DNA of 15,228 nt from an uncultured Verrucomicrobiota bacterium (GTDB lineage: Bacteria > Verrucomicrobiota > Kiritimatiellia > RFP12 > UBA1067), in assembly GCA_945947925.1 (NCBI GenBank), contig CAMEZU010000022.1, forward strand, positions 1 to 15,228. Direction: 5' to 3'. Shown piece after piece: positions 6,543-13,228 of this stretch. A model generated the notes under the pieces. It saw only the letters and a program-made list of their open reading frames with translations. It was not told the DNA's origin and searched no databases. The position numbers were made by a program, and so were the translations under genes. Numbering within the stretch: the first letter of the stretch is position 1; each line of letters opens with the position of its first letter.

Positions 6543-7088
6543 TCACCTCACGCCGCCGTTCTCCTTGGCGAGCTTCTTCAGTTTCGACGCATAGGTCAAC
6601 CGCTCGACCGCCGACATGTGGTCGACGTAAAGGATGCCGTTGAGATGGTCGATCTCGTGCTGGAGCGCACGGGCGAGAAAACCGCGCGCCATCATGATCT
6701 GGGGGCGGTTCTCCTCGTCAAGATACTGGCAGGTGACCTGCTGGGCGCGGGTGATCGATCCGCCGATGCCGGGGAAGCTGAGACATCCCTCCTTGTCGTG
6801 CTGCGACCCCTCCTGCGCGACGATCTCGGGATTGAAGAGCTTGAGCGGCATCGCGACGGGCGCGTTGAAGAGCTCGTCCTCGGGTTCCTCGCATCCCTCC
6901 GGAATGTCGATCACGCACATCTTCTCCAGCCGACCGACCTGCTGGGCCGCAAGACCGACGCCGCGGGCCTTGTGCATCGTGTCAATCATCTCCTCGGCTA
7001 GGTTCCGCAATTCGTCCGTCACGATTGCGACGGGTTGCGCACGCTCGCGCAGAACCGCCTCGCCGTACTTGTAGACCTTAAGCGCCAT
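6543..7088 (-). CDS. def: Peptide deformylase
   Basis: Def removes the formyl group from the N-terminal methionine of nascent proteins at the ribosome exit, using a ferrous or other divalent metal. All three family motifs are present in the 181 residues: GVGLAAQQVG (43-52), EGCLS (100-104, metal ligand Cys102) and QHEIDHLNG (143-151, metal ligands His144 and His148, catalytic Glu145). Between motifs 1 and 2 lies a slightly long acidic loop, EGCEEPEDELF. The ATG follows GAGGGAG by 5 bases. It is the last gene of the galactose-to-deformylase run, 12 bases after dut, and stops directly before the bidirectional terminator. A methionyl-tRNA formyltransferase gene, its frequent neighbour, is not next to it here. 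Confidence 0.97.
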   Translation of the reverse strand: MALKVYKYGEAVLRERAQPVAIVTDELRNLAEEMIDTMHKARGVGLAAQQVGRLEKMCVIDIPEGCEEPEDELFNAPVAMPLKLFNPEIVAQEGSQHDKEGCLSFPGIGGSITRAQQVTCQYLDEENRPQIMMARGFLARALQHEIDHLNGILYVDHMSAVERLTYASKLKKLAKENGGVR

Positions 7089-7100
7089 ATCCGCTCCCTC

Positions 7101-7529
7101 TCACTTGCCCGTTGATCCGAAACCGCCCGCTCCGCGGTCAGTTTCGTCGATTTCCTGCGCCTCCTCGATGACGGGCTGGGTCACCGGCGCGATGACGACC
7201 TGCGCCACGCGGTCGCCCTTCTTGACCTGGAAGTCGACGTCGCTCGAATTGAACAGGATGACGCCGATCTCTCCCCGATAGCCCGAGTCAATCGTTCCGG
7301 GCGTATTGAGGACCGTAATGCCGTGCTTGAGCGCAAGGCCCGAACGCGGACGCACCTGCGCCTCGTAAAGCGGCGGCAGGAGGACGACCAGTCCCGTCGG
7401 GACGAGCGCCCTTCCACGGGCCGGGACCGTCATGTCTGCGACGCTCCGAATGTCCATGCCCGCGTCGCTCGGATGAGCATACGCGGGCAGGACGGCATCC
7501 GGATGGATGCGCTTGAACTTGAGCGTCAT
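7101..7529 (-). CDS. dut: Deoxyuridine 5'-triphosphate nucleotidohydrolase (dUTPase)
   Basis: Dut hydrolyses dUTP to dUMP and pyrophosphate, keeping uracil out of DNA and feeding thymidylate synthesis. The 142 residues hold the five motifs of the trimeric dUTPase family: SDAGMDIRS (21-29), PRSGLA (61-66), GTIDSGYRGEIGV (78-90, with the catalytic Asp81), KKGDRVAQ (103-110) and the C-terminal RGAGGFGSTGK (132-142), whose Phe137 stacks on uracil. Length and motif order are normal. It starts three bases after the stop of the chaperone gene, with GGAAGA upstream, and is followed 12 bases later by def. Nothing is odd except its company with galactose genes. Confidence 0.97.
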   Translation of the reverse strand: MTLKFKRIHPDAVLPAYAHPSDAGMDIRSVADMTVPARGRALVPTGLVVLLPPLYEAQVRPRSGLALKHGITVLNTPGTIDSGYRGEIGVILFNSSDVDFQVKKGDRVAQVVIAPVTQPVIEEAQEIDETDRGAGGFGSTGK

Positions 7530-7532
7530 GAA

Positions 7533-9155
7533 TCAGTCTTCCGACTTGGATTCGCCCGGCTTGACATAGCCGAGACGCGCGAGGTTGCAGGCCTCCCACT
7601 TCGCCACGTCTGCGGTCGGACGCGCGGAAAGGACGCCCATGTAGGCGTTACGGCTTGCCGTCGCAAGACTCTCCGCGTCGCCGGACGTGCGGTCGGTGCA
7701 GATATAGACCTTGTCGCCCACAAGCTCGGACATCTCGCCCGGATTCAGCTGCTTGATCATGTCGAACGGCATGCCGGCAGGCTCGGAGAGACTCACCTTC
7801 TTGGCCGCCTCGATCTTGACGGACTTGTTCTCGCGGACAGCGGCGACGCCGCCCTTGCAGATTTCCGCAACGGCCGCCTCGTACGCCTTCTGACGGGCGT
7901 CGGCAAGCGCCGGCGTGACGATCAGGTCCTTGCAGTCGGCGAAAGCCGTCTTGGAACCCGCCTTTTCGGCAACGACCTCGACAAGCCACATCGTCGGCAT
8001 GTAGCGGCTCTTGAGATAGGCATAGCGGTTGCCGTCCATCGAAGGCGCGACGTTGCGGATGCGCTTGACGTCGGCGCCGCCGAAGATGCTCGCGGCCGAC
8101 TTGACCAGGCCCGGAACCAAGCCGGGCTCAACGACCGCCGCCACGTCCGCCGCCTCGCTCACGGTAAGACCGTACTCGGCCGCAATCGCCACAAGAGCGG
8201 ACTCCTTCTCGCGCTTGTTCTTGTCAGCGTCGTCATAGAAGGCGTCGTTGGCGAGATTGCAGCGCTTGCGGAGCTCCTTGTCGAGCGACGCCGTAAACTT
8301 CTGGGTCGACAGCATCTTGGAGATGGACTCGCTAACCTTCTCGAACTCCTTGCCCTCGACCGCCACGCGGCCGGTCTCGTTCGTCGTGAAGTAGACGTTC
8401 TGCGGATCCTTCTCGTAGTACTCCTTGACCTCCGCCTCGGTCGGCTTGTACTTCGAAATCAGCGCGGCGTTCGACGCGCTGAACTCGAGATAGCGGACCG
8501 TGTAGGTGTCAGGCTTCGTCACGCGGGCGACATTCTTCTCGTACCAGGCCTCGAGCGCCTTGTCGTCAAGCGACGCAACCGCCTTCTCCTGGTCGGCCTT
8601 GATCGCCGAGAAGTCAACGACCTCCACCATGAAGTCGTCGGACTGGTCGTGCATCACCTGGTCGCTCTCCATCGGGGAGACCCACGCGGTGGCCGCGTTG
8701 TAGAGCGCCTCGCCGCGGTCGAGCTGGAACTTCCGACGCCAAGCGCCCTCGAAACGGGCCACGCTCATGCCGAACTTCTCCTGCAACCACGCCTGGTATT
8801 CGGCGTCAGTCTCGAACTTCGAGCGGTAGACGGACTGGATGTAGCGGCCGAGCTCGGCGTCGGGAATCCGCACGCCGGCCTCGTCGAACGCGACGGCCGC
8901 ACCATAGGAACCGTAAAGCTCCTGCGTGCGATCCCCGCGGTCGGACTCGACGCCCGTCAGGCGGAGAACGTCCCGACACTGCGCCTCAAGTGCCGCATCG
9001 TACTTGACCGACAGCGTCTCGAGCGGCGCCTTCTCGCCACGGTCTCCCGACGAACGGAAAAGATCGTCAAAACAGAATGCGGCGCAAACCGTTACCGCAA
9101 AGACACCCCAGACCCACTTGTTGCGAATCAGCTTGTTGAACTGCAGAATGACCAT
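7533..9155 (-). CDS. Membrane-anchored SurA/PpiD-like periplasmic chaperone (PPIase-type N-terminal region, no clear parvulin core)
   Basis: A 540-residue protein with a short cytoplasmic start, a single transmembrane helix at about 13-29 and a long extracytoplasmic part, the topology of PpiD. Residues of about 70-165 resemble the SurA/PpiD N-terminal chaperone domain: IPDAELGRYIQSVYRSKF, then DAEYQAWLQEKFG, then RRKFQLDRGEALY. The centre is helical and charged. The C-terminal part includes NPGEMSELVGDKVYICT, similar to the end of parvulin modules in PpiD. A standard parvulin domain with its conserved histidines is not evident, so isomerase activity is doubtful. No Shine-Dalgarno is seen before the ATG. 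It follows the FecR-like gene after 57 bases and precedes dut by 3. It probably helps fold exported proteins; low sequence conservation limits certainty. Confidence 0.72.
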   Translation of the reverse strand: MVILQFNKLIRNKWVWGVFAVTVCAAFCFDDLFRSSGDRGEKAPLETLSVKYDAALEAQCRDVLRLTGVESDRGDRTQELYGSYGAAVAFDEAGVRIPDAELGRYIQSVYRSKFETDAEYQAWLQEKFGMSVARFEGAWRRKFQLDRGEALYNAATAWVSPMESDQVMHDQSDDFMVEVVDFSAIKADQEKAVASLDDKALEAWYEKNVARVTKPDTYTVRYLEFSASNAALISKYKPTEAEVKEYYEKDPQNVYFTTNETGRVAVEGKEFEKVSESISKMLSTQKFTASLDKELRKRCNLANDAFYDDADKNKREKESALVAIAAEYGLTVSEAADVAAVVEPGLVPGLVKSAASIFGGADVKRIRNVAPSMDGNRYAYLKSRYMPTMWLVEVVAEKAGSKTAFADCKDLIVTPALADARQKAYEAAVAEICKGGVAAVRENKSVKIEAAKKVSLSEPAGMPFDMIKQLNPGEMSELVGDKVYICTDRTSGDAESLATASRNAYMGVLSARPTADVAKWEACNLARLGYVKPGESKSED

Positions 9156-9179
9156 TTTATTACTTTGTGCTTTCTTCTA

Positions 9180-9195
9180 TGATTTCTGAAAATCA
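9180..9195. repeat. Short inverted repeat between the FecR-like and PpiD-like genes
   Basis: TGATTT and AAATCA form a perfect 6-bp dyad around CTGA, 24 bases upstream of the PpiD-like start. There is no T-run, so it is not a terminator. It may be an operator or a chance dyad. Confidence 0.4.
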
Positions 9196-9212
9196 GGTCC
9201 GCGCGACGGGAT

Positions 9213-10400
9213 TCACTCTTCCTCAGCCTCTTCCTCCGTCACCTCGGCATCGCGAGTCTCGGCAGCCTTGCCGGCAGCCTCCTGCTGCCTCGCGATCTCG
9301 GCCGCACGCTTCGCCAGCTCCTCACGCTCCTTCTTGGACGTGGGGCCGAGCTCGCCGGAGTTGACCTCAACCATGTTGTCGGCGAAGGCACAGCGGTTGT
9401 GAAGCGCACCGTTCGCATCGAAGGTCATCACGGTCACGGCCTGACGGCCGCTCTTGCTGTGCGGAATGTTCGCGCGATGAATGCGCACGGCCGTCTGCGG
9501 CGAGAGCTTCCAGTCGAGGTACTTGGGTTCGTTCGTGATCACGCCGGTGCCGAAGTCCTTGTTCGCGACGATGCCCTGGTCCAGACGGATCACCACGTCG
9601 CCGCGGCTGCCGTAGAGGCCGGTCATCAGATGGTCCTGCGTCGTGCGGATCTTGATCTCGTTCGCCGCACGCATCGCCGGCGCCGTGAAGTGCGGACCGA
9701 CGACCGTCAGCTTCTGCGTCACGCAGCGGACAGTCGCCTCGTCGCCGTCACCCGTGGTCTTGTAGGTGAAGACGGACTCGCCGACCATGTTCGTGACGGT
9801 GAAACCCGGCGCACAGACCGAGAACGAGCCGTTCACGATCTGGTTCGGGAGCTTCACCGAAATCGTGCCGTCGACCAGCTCGAGAGCGCGGCTACGCTCA
9901 CCGAGCTCCTGACGGCGCGTGCGGAAACGCGCTTCGCCCGCGACGGAAACCGAGCTCTCGGGACCGAAATCGATCTTCAGCAAGGTCGTCGCGCCGATCG
10001 TGCGGTAGGTCGCGCCCAGCGGATAGTACTTGCCCTCTTCGATCGGCTGCCACTCTTGCTTGCCCGGAATCAGGATTTCGGCCTGGCCCTCGAGCGAACG
10101 GCAGAAGGGAAGCAGATGGAACAACTTCGGCTGCTGCTTCTGGGGAGCGGAACCCTCCTCTCCCTCCTCGCCGTCAGCCGCCTCGCCGCTCTCATCGCCG
10201 ACGGCCTCGCCGGCGGTGGAGTCATCCGAATCGACGGCCTCGCCGGCGTCGGATTCGGCGGTGGTGGAGGCGGACGTCGCACTCGGCGTCTCGTCGTCGG
10301 TCAGGCTGTCGAGCGCGTCAAGAAGATCATCGTCCTCGGCTCGCGCACCCAGCGTGGCAACGGCCGCGGCAACGGCAATCATGCTGACAATCGATTTCAT
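9213..10400 (-). CDS. Secreted FecR-like domain protein with acidic low-complexity linker
   Basis: A 395-residue exported protein of unknown role. Residues 1-21 are a Sec signal peptide, with likely cleavage after ARA. Residues 22-85 are a Glu/Asp/Ser/Ala/Thr-rich disordered stretch with repeated GEA units. From about 95 to 255 the pattern resembles the FecR beta-domain: RSLEGQAEILIPGKQEWQPI, EEGKYYPLGATYRTIGATT, a run of small strands, and ELVDGTISVKLP. The C-terminal 50 residues (KKEREELAKRAAEIARQQEA onwards) are a charged coiled coil ending in an acidic tail. There is no anti-sigma cytoplasmic part, so it is not a true FecR. The start has AGGGGA upstream. It follows galK by 31 bases. In PVC bacteria such proteins are common; a periplasmic or surface scaffold role is inferred. 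Confidence 0.68.
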   Translation of the reverse strand: MKSIVSMIAVAAAVATLGARAEDDDLLDALDSLTDDETPSATSASTTAESDAGEAVDSDDSTAGEAVGDESGEAADGEEGEEGSAPQKQQPKLFHLLPFCRSLEGQAEILIPGKQEWQPIEEGKYYPLGATYRTIGATTLLKIDFGPESSVSVAGEARFRTRRQELGERSRALELVDGTISVKLPNQIVNGSFSVCAPGFTVTNMVGESVFTYKTTGDGDEATVRCVTQKLTVVGPHFTAPAMRAANEIKIRTTQDHLMTGLYGSRGDVVIRLDQGIVANKDFGTGVITNEPKYLDWKLSPQTAVRIHRANIPHSKSGRQAVTVMTFDANGALHNRCAFADNMVEVNSGELGPTSKKEREELAKRAAEIARQQEAAGKAAETRDAEVTEEEAEEE

Positions 10401-10431
10401 CTTATCCCCTTTCGGAATTGAGCGTCAAGTT

Positions 10432-11607
10432 TCAGACGAGGTGCGCCCCCTGCGACGGCTTGATCAGCGAGCAGACCGGCTCGTCGCCGAACTTCGCCTT
10501 GTATTCCTTCGTGATCTGCGCCGCGATCTTGTCCGCCGCCGTCGGATCAACGAGGAGGCAGCAGCTGCCGCCGAATCCGCCACCGGAAAGACGCGCACCG
10601 TAAACCTCCGGAATCGCCTTCGCCGCGTCAACGATCGCGTCGAGCTCCTCGCAGGAGTTCTCGAACCAGTTGCGGCTCGACTCGTGCGAATCGTACATCA
10701 GCGCGCCGAACGCCTTGAGGTCGCCCTTCTCGAGAAGAGCCGCGCCCTGCAGGACGCGCTCGTCCTCGCCGATCGGATGAACCGCGCGCTTCGCCGTCGT
10801 CTCGCTGAGACCGCCGCGATAGAGCACCCACTCGGCCATCGTCACGTCGCGGAGGTGCGTCACCTCCTTGCCGCGCAGGACGCCCGCGAAGTACTTCGCC
10901 GCATCCTCGCACGCCTGGCGGCGGGACGCGTAGGCGCCGTCGACGAGCGCGTGCTTGGCGTTCGACTTGACCATCATGAACGCAACCGTCGGGCCCATCG
11001 AGACGGACTCGAACGTGTTGTAGCGGAAGTCGCTCTTGACGAGCGAGCCCTCCTCGCCGTACATCGAGGACGCCTGGTCGAGAAGACCGCACGGGCAGCC
11101 GGCGAACGTGTGCTCCGCCTTCTGGCCGATCTTCGCCATCGTCGTCTTGTCCTTCTCGATTCCGTAGAGCTTGGAAAGCGCCAGGACCGTGCACATCTCA
11201 AGCGCGGCGGAGGACGAAAGGCCGGCGCCGAGCGGAATGTTGCCGAGGAACATGCCCTTCCAGCCCTTCGGCGCCGTCTCCGGCTTGCCGTCGAAGAGCC
11301 AGTTGAAAGTGCCCGTGACGTAGTTCTGCCACGTCATCTCCTTCGCGGGGGCGACCGTCTTCGTCGTGAACTTCGCCGTCTCCATGAAGTCGCCCGCCGT
11401 CAGCTCGCAGCTGTCGTCGTCGCTCGCGGAGACCGCGAAGAACGTGCCCTTGTCAATCGCCGCGGAGAAGACGTAGCCCGCATTGTAGTCGGTGTGGTTG
11501 CCGAGGACCTCGATGCGGCCCGGCGCGTAGGCCACGATGTCGGGCTTCTTGCCGTACATCTTCTCGTACTTCGCCACGAGTTCGTCGTAGATTGCCTGGT
11601 TCTGCAT
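10432..11607 (-). CDS. galK: Galactokinase
   Basis: GalK phosphorylates alpha-D-galactose to galactose 1-phosphate, the first step of the Leloir pathway. The 391 residues carry the three GHMP-kinase motifs: APGRIEVLGNHTDYNAGYV (28-46), the ATP loop PLGAGLSSSAALE (125-137), and LSGGGFGGSC (340-349). The catalytic base is Asp177 in CGLLDQASSMYG. In motif 1 the usual GEHTDYN reads GNHTDYN, so the sugar-contacting Glu is replaced by Asn37. The C-terminus ends with the typical PSxGA segment. It directly follows the MFS permease gene in the same transcript, with an unusual repeat-bearing leader of 48 bases. Galactose uptake and phosphorylation are thus coupled. galT and galE are not in the window. 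Confidence 0.94.
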   Translation of the reverse strand: MQNQAIYDELVAKYEKMYGKKPDIVAYAPGRIEVLGNHTDYNAGYVFSAAIDKGTFFAVSASDDDSCELTAGDFMETAKFTTKTVAPAKEMTWQNYVTGTFNWLFDGKPETAPKGWKGMFLGNIPLGAGLSSSAALEMCTVLALSKLYGIEKDKTTMAKIGQKAEHTFAGCPCGLLDQASSMYGEEGSLVKSDFRYNTFESVSMGPTVAFMMVKSNAKHALVDGAYASRRQACEDAAKYFAGVLRGKEVTHLRDVTMAEWVLYRGGLSETTAKRAVHPIGEDERVLQGAALLEKGDLKAFGALMYDSHESSRNWFENSCEELDAIVDAAKAIPEVYGARLSGGGFGGSCCLLVDPTAADKIAAQITKEYKAKFGDEPVCSLIKPSQGAHLV

Positions 11608-11625
11608 GATGAAAAATCCTTTCTT

Positions 11626-11649
11626 GACCTTGACCTCAGACCTTGACCT
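11626..11649. repeat. Tandem 11-bp direct repeats in the galK leader
   Basis: GACCTTGACCT occurs twice (11626-11636 and 11639-11649), two bases apart. Each copy has an internal TTGACC half-site. With two further TTGACC units (11624-11629 and 11660-11665, the latter in the last codons of the permease gene), four half-sites lie in 42 bases. They occupy most of the galK leader on the transcribed strand. Confidence 0.7.
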
Positions 11650-11655
11650 TCCGCC

Positions 11656-13146
11656 TCACTTGACCTGCTCGTCGATGTCCGCCGGCGGCTTCGACAGGAA
11701 CGCCGAGTAGACGAAGAGATAGGCGAGGGCGAGGCCCGGAACAATGTAGGACACCATGTAGTTGTGAGTGCCGTCAGCAATACCATTCTGGACGAGCGGA
11801 AGGATGCCGCCGCCGACGACCATCACCATGAAGAGCCCCGAGGCCGCCGCCGTGTACTTGCCGAGCTTCTCGGTCGCGAGGTTGAAGGTGGACGGCCACA
11901 TGATGGACGTGCAGAGGCCGCAGAGCGCAAAGAGCAGAGCCGTCATCGGCACCGTTGCCATCTCGAAGCCCTTACCCGTGAAAACCGGCATCGAGGTGCT
12001 GACTGACGACGGCAGGCAGACACCGACGACGATGAGGATGATCGCGGTCGCCGTCGTCGCGGTCATGAGGATACGCGAGGAGACCTTGCCGCCGATGAAC
12101 GCGCCGATCGTACGGCCAATGAGCATGAGGAACCAATAGGTACCGGCGACCATGCCGGCGACTGCGGCCGTACCGAGCGGAAGCTTCTTGCCTTCCTTCT
12201 CAGCAGCGTCCTTAACGGCCTTAGCGGCTTTAGCTTCGGCCGTGTAGTCCTTATAGGTGATCTTGCACGTCTCGCACGTCGTCTCGACGCCAACCCAGTC
12301 CTTCTGGGTCTCGTATCCGAGCGACTTGAGCGGGGTCGTGTCCTTGTCGGCGAGCCAGTTGTTCATCGTCGCGGGGATGCCGATCTCAATACCGACATAC
12401 ATGAAAATGCCGATGACGCCCAGGAGGCAGTGACGGAACTTGAGCGGCGCGAGGACCGGGATGTTCTCGGTCGTATTGCCCTGCTCGGGGTTGGCGATCG
12501 GAATAAAGGTCAAGACAGCAAATGCCGCCGCAAAGACAGCAAGCGCAATGAACATGACGAGGTTGATTTCGGTGATGACCGTCGCCTTGGTGATCTCGCC
12601 GATGAGCGCACCAACGAGGATCGGAGTGGCCGTACCACAGACCGAGTTGAACGTCGTACCGATCATGTTGAGCTGATTGCCGCGATTCCCGCCGCCGCCC
12701 AAGAGGTTGAGCATCGGGTTGACGACCATGTTCAGCATGCAGACGGAGAAGCCGCAGACGAACGCGCCAAGGAGGTAAATGAAGAAGCTAATCGGCTTGC
12801 CGCCAACGAGATGGAAGCTATGGCAGTCGGAGCAGACGCCGATCTTGCCAGAGAGGAACTGGATGCCGACGCCGACGAAGCCAGTGGCGATGGCGATGAG
12901 CGCCGTCTTCTTATAGCCGCACTTGGTGAGCATCTTGCCCGCAGGAATACCCATGAAGAGATAGGCGGCAAAGTTCATCATGTTACCCATCATGCCCCAC
13001 ATGTTGGATCCGTCGATGCCGGGCTGGTACTTCCAGACGCTGCCCATCGGCGCGGCAAGGTTCGTCACGAACGAAATCATGCCGTAGATGAACATCATGG
13101 TAATGACGGCGACCCAATTGGTGCCCTTCTTTTCCTGCGTAGCCAT
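11656..13146 (-). CDS. MFS sugar permease, FucP/GluP-type (probable galactose/glucose:H+ symporter)
   Basis: A 496-residue 12-helix major facilitator protein of the inner membrane. The pattern fits the fucose/glucose-galactose permease group: FAAYLFMGIPAGKMLTKCGYKK after helix 2 (59-80), and the GNQLNMIGTTFNSVCGTATP signature (156-175) where FucP has NLAQSFNSxG. Its place directly upstream of galK points to galactose as substrate, which is inference. Two inserts are unusual. The helix 3-4 loop holds VCSDCHSFH (Cys105, Cys108). A long helix 7-8 loop of about 55 residues holds CETCK (Cys291, Cys294) and a charged Ala/Lys-rich stretch. By standard topology both face the periplasm. The start is supported by AAAGGAG 11 bases upstream and a good promoter. 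It heads the galactose-to-deformylase run. Confidence 0.85.
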   Translation of the reverse strand: MATQEKKGTNWVAVITMMFIYGMISFVTNLAAPMGSVWKYQPGIDGSNMWGMMGNMMNFAAYLFMGIPAGKMLTKCGYKKTALIAIATGFVGVGIQFLSGKIGVCSDCHSFHLVGGKPISFFIYLLGAFVCGFSVCMLNMVVNPMLNLLGGGGNRGNQLNMIGTTFNSVCGTATPILVGALIGEITKATVITEINLVMFIALAVFAAAFAVLTFIPIANPEQGNTTENIPVLAPLKFRHCLLGVIGIFMYVGIEIGIPATMNNWLADKDTTPLKSLGYETQKDWVGVETTCETCKITYKDYTAEAKAAKAVKDAAEKEGKKLPLGTAAVAGMVAGTYWFLMLIGRTIGAFIGGKVSSRILMTATTATAIILIVVGVCLPSSVSTSMPVFTGKGFEMATVPMTALLFALCGLCTSIMWPSTFNLATEKLGKYTAAASGLFMVMVVGGGILPLVQNGIADGTHNYMVSYIVPGLALAYLFVYSAFLSKPPADIDEQVK

Positions 13147-13182
13147 TTTGAGGTTAACTCCTTTTGGTGAATTGTTAAGGAA

Positions 13183-13211
13183 ATTATACCGAAAAGGACG
13201 CGGCTCGTCAA
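13183..13211 (-). promoter_or_regulatory. Sigma70-type promoter of the galactose permease operon
   Basis: On the minus strand TTGACG (13206-13211) and TATAAT (13183-13188) are separated by exactly 17 bases. The permease ATG is 36 bases beyond the -10 box. It is the best-matching promoter in the window and the only clear one upstream of the six-gene run to def. Confidence 0.85.
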
Positions 13212-13228
13212 TGTCGCGTCCCGTTCGG
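13189..13228. promoter_or_regulatory. 40-bp imperfect palindrome overlapping the galactose promoter
   Basis: Outer arms CCGAA/TTCGG and inner arms GGACGCG/CGCGTCC are separated by a 2-base mismatch on each side and a 12-base centre. The dyad fills the space between the umuC stop codon and the -10 box, and the -35 box lies in its centre. It could be an operator for a repressor or the 3' hairpin of umuC mRNA. There is no T-run, so it is a poor intrinsic terminator. Confidence 0.6.

Noticed and set aside
7323..9182. Plus-strand open frame of 619 codons opposite dut and the PpiD-like gene
   Set aside because: Low-complexity Leu/Arg/Val composition, no family pattern, no ribosome site, and fully antisense to a dUTPase with all motifs.
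10030..11646. Plus-strand open frame of 538 codons opposite galK and the FecR-like gene
   Set aside because: Arg/Ala/Leu-rich shadow of a galactokinase with all GHMP motifs.
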